From positions 22,239,205 to 22,303,204 of the forward strand of contig NC_092359.1 in assembly GCF_030848805.1 (NCBI RefSeq): DNA of 64,000 bases. Reading direction: 5' to 3'. Below are positions 13,150-25,989 of the stretch, one piece after another. A program made the translations under genes and the position numbers. Position 1 is the stretch's first letter. Each line of letters opens with the position of its first letter. This DNA is from Temnothorax longispinosus (lineage: Eukaryota; Arthropoda; Insecta; Hymenoptera; Formicidae). A model generated the notes under the pieces. That model ran no database searches. It saw nothing but the letters and a program-made list of their open reading frames with translations, and was not told the DNA's origin.

Positions 13150-16100
13150 GACGAAGAACACGAATATATTTTCAAGCTTAAGATCACTTTATCTTTTTAT
13201 CTATATCTCGCATATACAATTCTCACCAATCGACCTATGAAAAAAAGAACGTTTATACTTTAGAACGTTCGATTGCCATCGGAAAATAGCCATCGCTCCA
13301 CTTTGGCATCCTTTCCGTTCTTTCTGGTTATCTCTGCTCTATTTTATTTCGCGACTAAAACAGCCGGACGCGCCACTTGCGCGCGGATCAATTGGAACTT
13401 CCCGATAATGCTCGTGTACGAGTAGATCTCATACAAAGAGAAAATACAAGCATCTTGAACCGAAGAAATTTCTCGTGGAAATACCCTTTTCGTAAGCACA
13501 GCTATAAGGCAAGGCAGTAAAAAGAAAGTGGTCACTTCTTGTGGAATGTAATCTATAGATGTGCAATGTGATACCAGCATATATATTTTTCTATATCTTG
13601 CATGCATATATATTTTTAATTTATTATAAATCAATGCTGTCAATGCTTCTCAATGATTAACTAACTAATTCTTCAAAAACGTTCATCTTTCTACAAAATT
13701 TAATCTCTTGATATCTTTTCTTGTTATAACGCTTCTTTAAGTAAATAATTTTTCAATATTTAGTTATATTTACATTTATTCTCTGTTAAAATATTTGTAG
13801 CAAAAATAAAAAATTCATAGAAATATAGCAGTCTTTAAGTTTTCATAAACTAATATATTCCGTCATAAGCAATGAAAATTTTATTTGTATTTTGCTTGAC
13901 AACTACAATTATTATGGATATATTATTCTTGAAACGTCGTTACGTTATAGGCAGAGGATCACTGTTACAAATTGATATGCAATTGCAGCCGCATTATGCG
14001 CTTTCGGATATGGAACGCATGGCACGGATTTCCTATAAAGGCGCGCATAAAAGCGTGTTACCACCATCGATTCGGGTCAAAGGTACCATCCACAAGAGAG
14101 AATATGCATTTACCTAAATTTCCGCGTAAATTTTGCCAACAGATCCTACAATGCATTTTAGATGTGCCTCACCGATCCGTGACATACAGAAGACGTAAGT
14201 GTGCATCCAAGTGGAAAAAAAGATATATTTTCTTGCGCTCGATATGCAAGAGAAATTTATGCTGAGGCGTTATCACGTCGACTAAAGAAATCTTTGTTTC
14301 GAGTTTGCGCGGTATCTTCTTCTCAACTATCTCTTCTCGAGTCTGAACGAGAACACACAAACAAGAGAAATAGATGTTATCACAAGAAACTGTGAAATTT
14401 ATCTTCAAGAATATATATATACGCGATATGAAGAAATAATCCGAACAAGTTTTCAAGAAAATAATAGATGTATTTTTATTTTAGATTGCGCATATCTTGT
14501 TTCGCATATCTGAGAGACACTTTACATGAAATGTAAAATAGAGCATGCTTCTTTTCTACAACAAGTTTAAAGTAGAAACAAATAAATCAAAGCACTAGAA
14601 ACAACAAGTTAGTCAAATTTTGTCGAAATCTTCACGATGTATTTTTTGACAAATTTTATTATAAAAATAATATCAGTCAAAACTGTTATGATGATCGATA
14701 TACATAGCTTTGAATCAAGGAAATAACAATTATATAGCTCATATATATATGTATACTCATAAATGCATAAAAAAATATCGCGAGCACAGTTGACTATATG
14801 GTACGTGCACGTGTTTCTCATCATTATGAAAGTGTAATACAAGTACTCGACTTATTCATAGCTATAACCTTCACACCTTCACTGTACCGTATGCCTTGTA
14901 GGGAGCGATATATTATGTTCTCATAAAGCTTAGTGTATCCACTCGCAGTAAAATAATACAAGCGCTTAACTTGTTTACAGTTGTGTGTAGATCATATTAT
15001 GCTATCATAAAATTTGATACTTAATTATGAAATAGAATAAACAGGAAGAAGAACAAACTTGTTATCACGAACTTGGAAGAAATAATTCATCATGAATATC
15101 GCAATATATATATGATGTGAATTGTTTACTATAATAATTTACATTAATTTTATTGCTATATTAAGATTATATTCTGCAGTTTTTTATTTATTAGCTGTTT
15201 ATTTATTAGCTTTTTTATTTATTAATTGTTTGTAAAATCAATTCTCGTGAATATTTTTTAGAAATAGCATTTAACACTTTATAAGATATCTAAATAACAT
15301 TAATTTGCAAAGGTTCTCGCAGACGATTGCAAGAGATGTAAATCTAGAGTCAACATGAAATATGTAAAATCCGCATACATATGTATGCGGTAACCGTAAC
15401 AGTATTATTTAGGTTTTATATCAAACCAAGAATTCAAGACAGAAAAATTTATGTAAAAAGATAAATAAAACTTAAAAGACCATAACATTTCAGCATCGTA
15501 AAAACACACAATAAATCGTAATAATAACAACACTGTTTAAGATATAACTAAATATATACATTTAGAAATAAATAATTATGCTTTGCAAGTTATAATAGGA
15601 TTAACTAAAGTTAATTAACAGATAGAATTGAATAGAAACTATAATACCATGAAAATAATCATTGGTTGGACTAACTGGAGTAAAAATGTTGTATATATAT
15701 TATTAACTTTAATAAATGAATTGAATAATGAGCTTAATAAAATAAGCTAACAATAAGAATGAAAGACAATTAAGGAGCTAGTTAAAAAGAAGCATAAATA
15801 CGAGAGAATGACCATTTTCTTAATTTTACTTGAATTGTAAGAGGATTATCTTTGAATCAAATTTAAAGTAGAATATCAGAAGAAACTAGGTTTCTAACGC
15901 GGTTGCTATTCTTAGCTTATTTCCTCATTTTTTCGATACTTCACAAATTCATACAAACTTTCAAAAATAATAGCAGCTTATACTACTCTTTTTGCAAACT
16001 TTGCAAAGGCTTCAGAATTTTCATGCAATTTCTTAATTGGTAATTTCCTTTTTATATCGCGATATTGTACATTTTTTTTTTAATTTATTTACGTAAAGAA

Positions 16101-17340
16101 GTTTTACTTTTAATAATTTACTCTTATTTTAATAAATTCACCATTATTTTGTAAATCCTTAGAGTTGCATACGTCTTTGTTATTAGAATGCCGAGTAAAT
16201 TAAATTATCGCGTTGAAAAGAAGAAAGAAACGCATTTCAGTGAAATATTTGTCAAGAAAAGAAAACATTTATCCAGGCTAAGTCAATACAGAACATAAAA
16301 ATTATCCAACATACAAATAAAACGTGTTTGCAATTTTATTTGAATATTTCTGCAATTTCTATGTTTTAATATAATTTTACTTCTTACACGATTTGAATGC
16401 AATGTAATGTTTTCCTTCATTTTCCGACAAACTGCAGAAAACCACTCGTAAAGCTAAGCCAGTGACTGTGCGCCTCTGTCAATCGTGCTCTGATTGCAAT
16501 CCTGCATCGAAATAGAATCGCGGATTACGCCTATTCACACGCTGATGAAATTCGAATCGTGGGGACTTCGTAAAAAAACGAAGGAAAGCGCGAAGGGATA
16601 TAACTGAACAAGCTGTCACTTTCTTTTTTTCGCAATTTCGGCAATCGCTTGGCAGGTATATCACCACTTAGATCCGAACGAATCCGGGAGGAAGAGGTGA
16701 AACTGCTGATAACAATGAAGGGGATAATCCCTGTAATAAAGCCCTTCATTTCACAGTCATGTGTTTGTGTGTGTATGTGTGACCACACTTGAATCGTTAC
16801 TTCATCATTTTAATCGCGACGTATAGTTATTAATCGTTTCTGTTGATTGTTAGAACCGACGGTCGACGGACATTATTGATGCATGAGCTGTGTCACTAGT
16901 ACTTGTTGTTCCATGTATACTACGCACGAAAGTTTACTATACACACATACATACACTTTAGAAGTACAAACTATGCAGAATATCCCAGAAATATCAAACT
17001 CCTCGTCTCAACAGTAGACATATTTTAAATCAACATTTCTTCCATTAAACCACTAACAATTTCTAAATTATAAATAATATAATATAATTATAAGTACTAT
17101 GATTAAGAGTGAATGACATTTCGCGAATTAATTTGCAGTGCACAAATAGATTATCTTAATTTAATTTAAAATATATTTTAATAGATTTAAAATACGATTA
17201 TAGAAAGATATAATTTAATGCTGATGATTAAAGAGAATCAAAGCGATATTTGCTTTTCATTGAAGCTCAATAAATTCTGATAAGATTACAAATATGTAGC
17301 AGAACAGATATAACATCACTTTTGTGAGAGTAATAATAGT
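13150..17340. other. AT-rich non-coding stretch
   Basis: I see no gene. Frames near 13872-14456 overlap on both strands and are unrecognised. Small items are a triplicated TTTATTTATTAGC-like motif at 15183-15222, a 20-bp palindrome at 15371, and a GT-rich run at about 16758-16782. A GC-richer patch at 16440-16720 carries two overlapping minus-strand frames without recognisable content. Confidence 0.5.
15371..15390. repeat. Perfect 20-bp palindrome
   Basis: CCGCATACAT is followed directly by its own reverse complement, ATGTATGCGG. The GC clamp at both ends sets it apart from the AT-only palindromes that low-complexity DNA produces. It could be a cruciform or a dimeric protein-binding site; nothing nearby indicates which. 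Confidence 0.85.
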
Positions 17341-17346
17341 GATTAG

Positions 17347-17396
17347 ATAAATTATTGATGCTAATTCAATATAAATTATTGATGCTAATTCAATAT
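17347..17396. repeat. 24-bp perfect tandem duplication
   Basis: AAATTATTGATGCTAATTCA plus ATAT occurs at 17349-17372 and again at 17373-17396 without a mismatch, which suggests a recent slippage or duplication. Confidence 0.85.
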
Positions 17397-17495
17397 GTGC
17401 ATGGAATTTTGATCAATAGGATAATCGATCTAAACGAGGGCATCGTTTGCTTCACCGCAGTTTGAACTGACGCAAATCCCGGTGCTCGCCCAACG

Positions 17496-17509
17496 GTAGC
17501 CATGGCAAC
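17496..17509. promoter_or_regulatory. X-box-like (RFX-type) site
   Basis: GTAGCCATGGCAAC fits every position of the RFX X-box consensus GTHNYYATRRNAAC, the motif that RFX/DAF-19 proteins bind in promoters of ciliary genes. It lies in a short GC-richer patch (17430-17620) inside AT-rich DNA. From base composition I estimate about half a match per 64 kb by chance on both strands, so the match alone is weak. I find no convincing downstream exon on either strand. Confidence 0.25.
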
Positions 17510-17629
17510 AGGTGGCGCGGGTTCTCTCAACCCTCGCTCATCGTTATGAACATCTTACCTCTTATACATTACTCTCCATCCTAACACTTGCAATCCACTA
17601 GCGATCGCACTCTTTGGGTAGCAGATGCA

Positions 17630-18130
17630 AGGATCAATTATTTTCTAACTTAGAAAATGTTATTTAGAACGTTAGAAATGTTGAAACAACATTTTAATAC
17701 CTTCAAATATCCTTAATCATCACTACTAGTATGCATTTGACTATACATAATTTAAATACATTTTTTTTTTAATAATATATTCTAAATTTCTTGTAAATAC
17801 ATATGTAATAAATATTGCATTTTGTAAAAAAAAAGGAGTAATTTGCTTATCATTACCAATATTAGAATTAAATGTTAATTTATTATAGATGCGTAGGAAT
17901 AATTTCTACAAGTGATTTATGATACTATTTCAAAAATTAAATTAAATGTTTAAATATTATACTTTTTTGTATAATCGAATATAAAATTGTTTATCTTGAA
18001 TATCCTGCAATGCTGCATGTCGCAGCGCAATGAGATAATAAGACTAACGATAGTTCTTCGTATTTCTGTACTTATCGATTTTGACTTTCCTCAATAGTAT
18101 TATCCCTAGGCGACCTGATTTCATGGTTGA
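17630..18130. other. AT-rich non-coding stretch
   Basis: No gene is seen. There are poly-T and poly-A runs near 17761 and 17827. Confidence 0.5.
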
Positions 18131-18136
18131 GATAAG

Positions 18137-18514
18137 TTGAAACTGGAAATAGAGAATACCTTAACTAGCGCGAATAATTTAAATTCTATGGAAATATGCC
18201 AGGGGCTATTAGCCAAGTGCAATCTTGCTCGAACCCATTACCGTCCTCATGGATCAGGTAACTTCTACATAAATGACGAGATGATGACATTTGATCCAAA
18301 AACATTTTTGTACGCCGGACATACAAAAACATATGTTTCGGTAATATTTTTAGAAATGCACTCTCGTGCAAAGAATTATTTTATCCATAAAATATTTGAA
18401 AGTGTAAGTAATTATTATTTTATAATTTGCTGGTTATTTAAAATTTCAATCTTTAAATATCTCTCACTGGAAATGTATAAGTTTGTAGAATATTTTGTTC
18501 TTTTAGCAATATAA
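18137..18514 (+). CDS. Unrecognised open frame, doubtful
   Basis: An open frame of about 125 codons. The first in-frame ATG is at 18188 (product begins MEICQGLLAKCNLARTHYRP). The first half has a mixed composition; the second half is rich in Phe, Tyr and Ile, as expected from AT-rich non-coding DNA. A CAG|GTAACT donor-like site lies at 18256/18257, at the point where the composition changes, so the first part could be a short exon. No domain is recognised and no acceptor partner is identified. Confidence 0.12.
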   Translation: MKLEIENTLTSANNLNSMEICQGLLAKCNLARTHYRPHGSGNFYINDEMMTFDPKTFLYAGHTKTYVSVIFLEMHSRAKNYFIHKIFESVSNYYFIICWLFKISIFKYLSLEMYKFVEYFVLLAI

Positions 18515-18679
18515 ATATATAAGATGAAAATAATTTTACTTATCTTAGCGTAGAAGTTATGGTAATTAAATACAAGTCATAGTACAGTATATCGCGAGTA
18601 AATAAATAAATTTTTATATGTGATGCATAAGTTTCAAGTTATCTGAACTAATATAGCGTAAAATATACGATGCTGCATT

Positions 18680-19160
18680 TCGCTGTGTGAATAGTCAATA
18701 GTATTCCTTGGACATTGATAATGTATTGCTGGGGAATGTGGCAACAGCTGGATCTAAACCAATATGTACCAGTGTGGTCGAATGGCGTCGGTATCTCGAC
18801 TAACTAACAGATAACTCCGTATTGCACGATTCCGTCGCGATTGATACCGGTCAGTGTACTCGTTGTGTACTCGATATACAATTACGCCAGTAATTGTCCT
18901 ATTGATCGAAGTAATATCGTTGGATTGTCACGGTAGGGTATGCGCGAAATTCGCATGGTGCGAATCGTGAAACGATTCTTCGGGTTCAATGCACATTGTC
19001 CATCGACCGTTAGCAATGTGATTTCGATCGAGTATTTGTTTTTGAAGGTTGCGAAACGCTATTAAGTGTTTGGCCTACGAGATTCCGAGGTCAGTTTGCC
19101 CACGCGCAATGTCGGATTAAACTGTTTTGTTAAGAGCTCATTCATAGAACACGGGATTAA
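18680..19160. other. GC-richer patch, function unknown
   Basis: This patch is CpG-rich relative to its flanks. It has short dyads such as GAATCGT-GAA-ACGATTC near 18964 and a TCAGT initiator-like pentamer near 18851. No frame longer than a few dozen codons is convincing. It could be a regulatory region or an old repeat. Confidence 0.3.
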
Positions 19161-20562
19161 TCGCGTGAATTATTAGCATACCGTAAATTTCGATCGGCAT
19201 TTATGCCTAACCTAAATTAATCTAAAAATCAAAATCTGCATTTTGTGTTTTCTTTTATGTTTTTTTTTTTAATTGTAATATAGAATTGATAGGAAGATAC
19301 TAAAAAATTTTTTCCCCAGAGATTGTATTGTCTATGACTGTAATATTTGTCTATTATGTGTTACACGAAAAAAATTTTAAAGTATAAATAAAAAGAGAAT
19401 GCAAATCAAGCATTGCAATAACTTTTTATGGCAACAATCTGTCTTTAATTAAGATAATTTATAATTGCAATAATAATCAGTAATATTACTTAAACACTTA
19501 ATTAATAAATTGAACAATGTCCTCATTTTAATTAATTGCATGTAAAAGTTCCGCAATTACTAGCCAAAAGTATGCTGGAGGAAATAATTAGTCGGAAATG
19601 GGATTCCTTCTTTTATCGTATTGTAGTTTAATTGTAATAGCGAGAGCATTGTCCATCGTCTGAATAGGAAATGAAGTTAACTACTTTTTGTTGCAAGAGC
19701 ATGCCTTGCAAACTAATTGCAAGTTAAGTTAAAGCAATAAGCCGAAGTTGAAACTTGAATATACATACATTATATATAGAAGCATTTAACTCAATATATC
19801 TATGTATATTAACTACGGCAGATCAAATTATTCATGATCACTTCACGTTAAATCTTCTTCGAAGAAGATTTTTGCCAAACTTTTTGTAGAAAGTATTAAT
19901 AGACGCAGTATATTTTACATATATTTAAAAAGAACAGATAAGCATAAATTTAACTTAAATATTTTACTACCGTAATCCAATATGATAAATTCTAAATAAT
20001 TTTATTACTTCTATTGATAACAACGAAATAAATTTTGCATTGTATACATATTTTGGTAAAGAGGAAAGACGATACAAATTATTGCTGTGCATGTCTGTTA
20101 ATATATAATTGATATTTTATTACTCCGCAATTTCATGTATTGTTATAGGATTATAGAAAAATATTATTCGGATATGATTACAACGAAAACTTTCATAGCG
20201 CCTTGATCATTTGTGATTATCGATAACTACTTAAGCAAGTGGCCTGCTTCTGACATTAGGGGGGAAGTGCACCTCGTAAATCGACGTAAAAATGTCAGAG
20301 TATTCCCGAACATATGTATAGGTATAAGCAACATGTGGATTGGACATTTTAATGGGCTTTCGCGTAACGATGAGAAGGTAGGTACTAAAATTTCTCGATG
20401 TCGTCACAGTTTCCTTCTTTTCTGCATAAAGCACTGAACAGATAAAATTTATAGTGCGGCAAGGAAAGATCCACTACTATAAATTACAAAGGGTCCTCTG
20501 AACAAAAATTCTATGCCTATGGAATAAAGAGGTTTCTCGCATAGCAAGCTGTTAACTTTTGA

Positions 20563-20565
<3 letters not shown>
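19161..20565. other. AT-rich non-coding stretch
   Basis: No gene is supported. Overlapping frames on both strands at 20213-20437 are unrecognised. It contains the palindrome at 19850. Confidence 0.5.
19850..19871. repeat. Perfect 22-bp palindrome
   Basis: AAATCTTCTTC is followed directly by its reverse complement, giving TTC-TTC-GAA-GAA at the core. The spacing of TTC and GAA does not match a heat-shock element (two-base gaps are needed), so I do not call it one. Confidence 0.85.

Positions 20566-20570
<5 letters not shown>

Positions 20571-20610
<40 letters not shown>
20571..20610. repeat. (AT)n microsatellite
   Basis: An uninterrupted AT run of about 20 units, with further A/T alternation on its left side. 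Confidence 0.95.
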
Positions 20611-20615
<5 letters not shown>

Positions 20616-20660
20616 TATTAAATACTAAATAGCTATATCTTTTTGCACATTTATATAACT

Positions 20661-20695
20661 CTGTTCTACTTCGTCCTACTTCGTCCTACTCTGTC
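20661..20695. repeat. 10-bp minisatellite, three to four units
   Basis: The unit TCGTCCTACT occurs twice perfectly, flanked by the variants CTGTTCTACT and CTGTCTAATA. Confidence 0.75.
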
Positions 20696-20699
20696 TAAT

Positions 20700-23290
20700 A
20701 ACAGTACATGCAGCTAAAGTCAAGAGTATAAATTTTCTTAAATTAAATGCAGTAAGTTAAACTAGACGGTGTTCATATAAATTAAAAAGGTTTATGTTAA
20801 ATTTTAACAAAGGTACTGAGATATGATTATTTATTTAGAATTTTAAAAATTTGCTGTGACTTTTAATTTGTACATATATATGTTTGTGTTAAACTTATAT
20901 AATTTATTACAATATTTTTATTTAAAATACTCTGTTACTTTTGACTAATTGTAAGATAGCTTTATTTGCGCTTATTCGGCTTTGACAGATTTTACTATAA
21001 AGTTTAAAGTTGTCAAGAAATATTTGAAGTTCTGTTAAAAGTATTCTCTAATAAAAGTGTAAGAAAAACCAATATATTTTGGTTTTAAAGTTTTTCATGG
21101 CTTAGAAGTGCATTACGCTCACTTTCATTTATTAATATTATCTTCTCTCGATACGAATGTAACATTTAAAAACATATTCATAATATGACTTATGTTTTAA
21201 GTTTAAAGAAACTATGAACATCGCAACTTATAGAAACTTATTTCTTTTTTTTGCGTAAAATACATTATTAGTAACAATTAAATAAGAAAATGCTATGTAT
21301 ATCTATTCACTATTGTATTAAAAAATATTCGGTCGTTATTCTATAAACTGTACAAGAATATACTAAGAAGACATGGAGTAATTCATTTTAAAGCTAGAGA
21401 GATAACTAATTGCGCCTTGACCCATGTAGAGCACTCAGTGAAAGCAAAATTATTTACCTCATGACTGCAAAAAAAAGATTAAATGAGTGAATAATTTTTC
21501 TGGTACTTGACAGTTGCATGCTCGCAAAATTTCACAAAATTATATTTTTGTCTGTAAACTTTAATATATTTAAAATATATTGTATGTAAGATGACATGTC
21601 TTAATATTTTTATGCATTATTTTTATAATATTTATAAAATTAGAATTTTAATGCTAATTTAAGATATGCTTATTTCAGACAGGATTACGTATTGCGCAAT
21701 TCTTGCATTAAAATAAAATTTAAAATATTAATCTAAAAGATTTACGATATCATATATACAGATAACGTTATATTTATTAAGTTTTAACAACTACTTATGT
21801 TCTTGTATGTTCACTATCCAAGTATCCATCAATGTAGAATACAGCTGACAATGAATCAACATACTCTGTATCTATGCGCTCTTCATGCATTATAGATACA
21901 GAATAACGTAATTTATACGGTTGAACGCTTGTGTACTTTTCGCATCTATACGAACTAATTTGCGACGTTAAACGCCCTTTCATTACGATCGCTTCTATAT
22001 TCTGGTGGACGAGATGTAATTTTGCTGCCTGTTTGTCTGGCGTTTTCGCCTGAGTTTCCATTAGAATATATTATACGGACGAACGACCGAAAAGCAGTCA
22101 TCCGCATACGATGCAATTTCAGATCTCCACGCAATATCATCCGATAAATATAACACTGAACATTGTCGATTGGCTTTTGGATTCATTGAATTTTATTCCA
22201 TGAACGTGCCCAGCAAAACGCTGCAGTCTCATTGGTTTGCGAATAAACAACTGTATCGTACAATACGCATTCGAGTAAACGTATTAATTGATAGACATGT
22301 GCGAAAAATTTTTCTGACGTAATAAAACATCGGTTTTTTATCCAAGAGAATTTTTTTTACGATTATTTATTATTATTACTGAACAACATTCAATAACTTA
22401 AATTAATCGACGAACACAATTTGATGCAGATATGTTCTTAACACATGTTTATCTACATTTTGCTAATATAAATAAAATGTTTACAAATTTATTTTATTGG
22501 AAATTACGTTTTCTAAATATACCAGCTGCTGCTTACAGGAAATTGATCTATATAGAGTTTTAATCTCCAATGCATAAATAGGTCAGACTGGATTTGCAAA
22601 AGATAAGTCAAACGTAGGTCATGCGTGCCGAATGCAGTGAACATGTTAATTGTCCGGCAAAATGCATTTCATGAAATGCATTCAACCAAAGAGCACTTTT
22701 ATTTTGGCAAAACCGAGCAGTCCGTAAATTGAGGTTGCTGTCTATAGTTAAATATGACAACCAAAAATTCCAAACAGCTGCTCATGACATGTTTTTTTTT
22801 TAATTGATGCTTTACGGCACCAAAATGCATTATTTATAAGTAGAATGCACACAATATATAAATCATTTTTAACAATGTTATTAATTGATCATCGCTTTTC
22901 AAGAATTGTTAAAGTATCACACGAGATATTTGAGTTATATCATATGCTTTTTCTTAAAATAACGTGAGATCAAATATAGCTTGAATTAAACTTCTTTAAC
23001 TAATAATTTATTTCATGGAAAACTCATAAGAAGAACGGATTTTACTGCGTCAATTTTTATGACTGACAGATATTTCCATTCATGAATAATAAAAGCATTA
23101 CCTTGATTCCAAGTATTACGAGTGTCAATATAGAATGCATGGTATGATATCGACGTGTACGAGATTGATATGAAAATCTATCTCTCTGAACTTAATTTTA
23201 AAATTCGTTGTAGTACACATGTTCCAAGTAGTAAGATTAGAGACATGTCTTGTATAGAGACAAAAGAATACGATTATATTCTCGTCACGT
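20700..23290. other. AT-rich non-coding stretch
   Basis: No gene is supported. Two minus-strand frames at 21795-22140 overlap in different phases and are unrecognised. The 22-bp palindrome at 22661 is the only distinctive element. Confidence 0.5.
22661..22682. repeat. Perfect 22-bp palindrome
   Basis: AATGCATTTCA is followed directly by its reverse complement. The core is ATTTCATGAAAT, with ATGCAT on both sides. It could be a dimeric binding site; no identity can be assigned. Confidence 0.85.
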
Positions 23291-23298
23291 AACATAAA

Positions 23299-23420
23299 GG
23301 GTGCTTTCCATTTACTGACACAAGTCGACACAAACGTCGTTCTATCTTTCTTTGCATTCAGTGAGTAACAAAGACAGAACAACATTTGTGTCGACTTGTG
23401 TCAGTAAATGGAAAGCACCC
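23299..23420. mobile_element. 122-bp hairpin MITE-like element
   Basis: The sequence starts GGGTGCTTTCCATTTACTGA and ends in the reverse complement of this. The outer 36 bases of each arm match perfectly. The next 14 or so match with three transition differences, so nearly the whole element is a stem of about 50 bp with a short loop near 23350-23368. All three mismatches would be G-U pairs in a minus-strand transcript. It is too small to code. A clean target-site duplication is not visible (ATAA lies on both sides but is offset by one base on the left). The superfamily is unknown. Confidence 0.8.
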
Positions 23421-23441
23421 ATAATCTTCACCCATAATCTT
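23416..23441. repeat. 13-bp duplication across MITE end
   Basis: CACCCATAATCTT occurs at 23416-23428 and again at 23429-23441. The first copy spans the right end of the hairpin element and its flank, so the terminal five bases plus eight flanking bases were duplicated. Confidence 0.8.
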
Positions 23442-25440
23442 TCTTTTATTACGCATTTTATTACACATAGTAAATGCATATATAACATGCATACAACAAA
23501 ATATGCTGTCTATTTCTAAATTTTGTATTATATAAGAGATATTTATCTTCGTTAAAGTATCTCTCAAACGATAACAATCTAATTTAATCGAGTATACTGA
23601 AAGTATTGCGTGTGAACGAAATTGATAAATGATCTATCATAAACGCTCGATTAATTCTTAAAGTATCGCGTTAGCTAACTATTTTTCACGAAGATAAGCC
23701 AAGCGTGCTTTGATCGTCCATATAGTTACATCAGCCTGTTTTATATACGATGGGTACAATACTGTATTAAAGAGATAATCCTGGGTTGCAAACACATCAA
23801 GTTTATCCGTGCAGTTATGCGCGCAGTTTTCTTAAAGGTAAAGATAGACATCAACAAAAGTCAATAAAAATAGCATGAAATGGCAGGAATTATGTGCACA
23901 TTCTGATGCACTGACCCAGAATTTGGGATGATTGGAATCTATGGCACTATGACCCGGTATGACAGACGTTTGACGTGTCTTGTACTTGGAAAAACTTATC
24001 TAAGAGTTCACATGCTTGAAATATGCTCACGCAATTAATAATTATATTAAAAATGAAGTTATCACACACAGTTTCTTGGCACGCGATGTATGTTTCGCGA
24101 TGCTATACATCGTGACATTGTGTAAGTTGCCTATTTGTCATACAATGCAACTACATTTGCTAGTTTAAGCTATAAATTATTCGTTCGTATGATTAAACAG
24201 CAAAAAGTGCGAGGGTTGTGTATCAAAAGGAAAGACGACAAGTAGGCTTTAAAGTATACTGCATTATTTATCCGTCAACGTGTGTATATTCATTGGTAAT
24301 GAGAAATAATATTCATAGAAATAATGAGATAGTCGTTGAAGTATATGATGACAAATTGTTTTCATTAGATATTTAAATTAATTAACAGTTTTCACAGCTC
24401 TCAACAAAAGTAAAAATCTTTTAATATAATACAATTAACAACAGTAATTATTATAAAATTTGCTAAAAACATTTTTTCAATAAGAATAACTCTGGTTACT
24501 ACAATTTACGTTTAAAAATAATTGCTTGCGTTATTGTTTAACTTTGAGATTTTATTGTTGACAAAACATATTACTGTCTTTCTGATGTATAACGCAATTT
24601 GTCCTTTATCCTATAAAACAAGTGAATAAAAGAAATGCTTGTTGTTTCTATTTTATTGAATTTCCCTCAGGAAAACACTTGTTTCCTAAAATGTCGATCA
24701 TAATTGAATCAATGCCAACATTTCTCGTACAAGATACTACTATTGAAAACTGTCTTACATAAAATATTGCTTAGCATGTGACCCGCAGGAATTGTTACAA
24801 AGAGACAAACCTTGCTTCCTGTTTGCACGACCGTAAGTTTATCGAGGCTTCTCTTCATATCCCATTATTTTACTTTCATGATCAACAAACCAGTCAACTT
24901 TGTGAATCGTTGTATCATACATCTTATAATGTGTTTATTACATAGTCAAACGACCGAGATTTTAATCACGATGCAAGGAAATGAAATCTAAATTGTCTAC
25001 GTAATATTCACCTTTCCGTACTATTGTCCAATATGTATACACACGTACCGCTGTGATTTGTTTTTGCTGTACAGTACACGTAATAAAAGCGTATCCAATA
25101 AACTCTGTGGAATGAAAGTCAAACTTTACCACCGCGAAAATCCGCTCAGAATTTTCGCCGTTTACTTACGAATTATATCGGTTTTTTTATCCAACGAAAG
25201 AGAGATACAATTATAAATTCCACGTAGTATATATTCAATATATAAAACTATTAGACACTATTATAAAACTAAATAAAAAAGTAACTCAATAAAAATAAAC
25301 ATAGCTGTATCACATGTTATTCATTGATATTCAATATATGATATATCAATATATATTTTAAATTCATTAAATTATTATGGTGTAATAAGGTAACAGTTTA
25401 AATACATATTTAAACGTGTATCGATTAACGTGAGATAAAC
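23442..25440. other. AT-rich non-coding stretch
   Basis: No gene is supported. A 13-base match to the middle of miR-33 around 24145 lacks the seed and a proper hairpin, so it is rejected. Confidence 0.5.
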
Positions 25441-25459
25441 ACACATTGTTGCGAGTTTT

Positions 25460-25770
25460 ACGCTTTGAAACAGCACTTTTGAGAAAATGCGATTGTCTTG
25501 ACAACAGAGTAATGATCATCAGAAAAGCATCGATTCATCGCAATTCGTCACTTCTGTCCGACAACGACTGCACATAACGCCACGAATGCTTCCACTATTT
25601 TTCATCGACGTTCTGGCGAGAGGACATCAGTCTCATTCGTTTTTTCCAGCTTTTTTCGGTTTCGACAAATGAATCCTACCTCCGTCTAGTTTTCGCGCCT
25701 CCAATCTTCGTTTCTCATCGGATCGTGAACACGGTGGCCTTTGAAAATGTTCAATTCTGTCTTTCAGCTT
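25460..25770. other. GC-richer patch, function unknown
   Basis: Sequence of higher complexity and CpG content than its flanks, without a convincing frame. It could be regulatory or an untranslated exon. Confidence 0.3.
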
Positions 25771-25989
25771 GTTTCTTCATTGTAGAAGAAAGAGAACAGA
25801 TCTTCGCGTTGCGATAGAAAATGGAAACAAAGAGAAAGGGAAAATGGGAACAAAGTTGCTCGCATTCTTATACAAATCTCAAATAGATTATAGATTTTCA
25901 TACATTTTACAAATGATAGATTCATCGAAAATTGTCCAAAGGTTACTCGGATTTTTTTTTTTTTCAATTTAATGTTTCGGCTCGCCTAT

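Noticed and set aside
18945..18970. tRNA B-box-like GGTTCAATGC
   Set aside because: The conserved final CC is missing, and no A-box or cloverleaf could be drawn.
19852..19869. Heat-shock element
   Set aside because: The TTC and GAA triplets are not separated by two bases as HSF sites require.
24137..24165. Minus-strand match of 13 bases (TGTAGTTGCATTG) to the middle of miR-33
   Set aside because: The seed bases do not match and the flanks form only a short bulged stem of about 9 bp, not a precursor hairpin.
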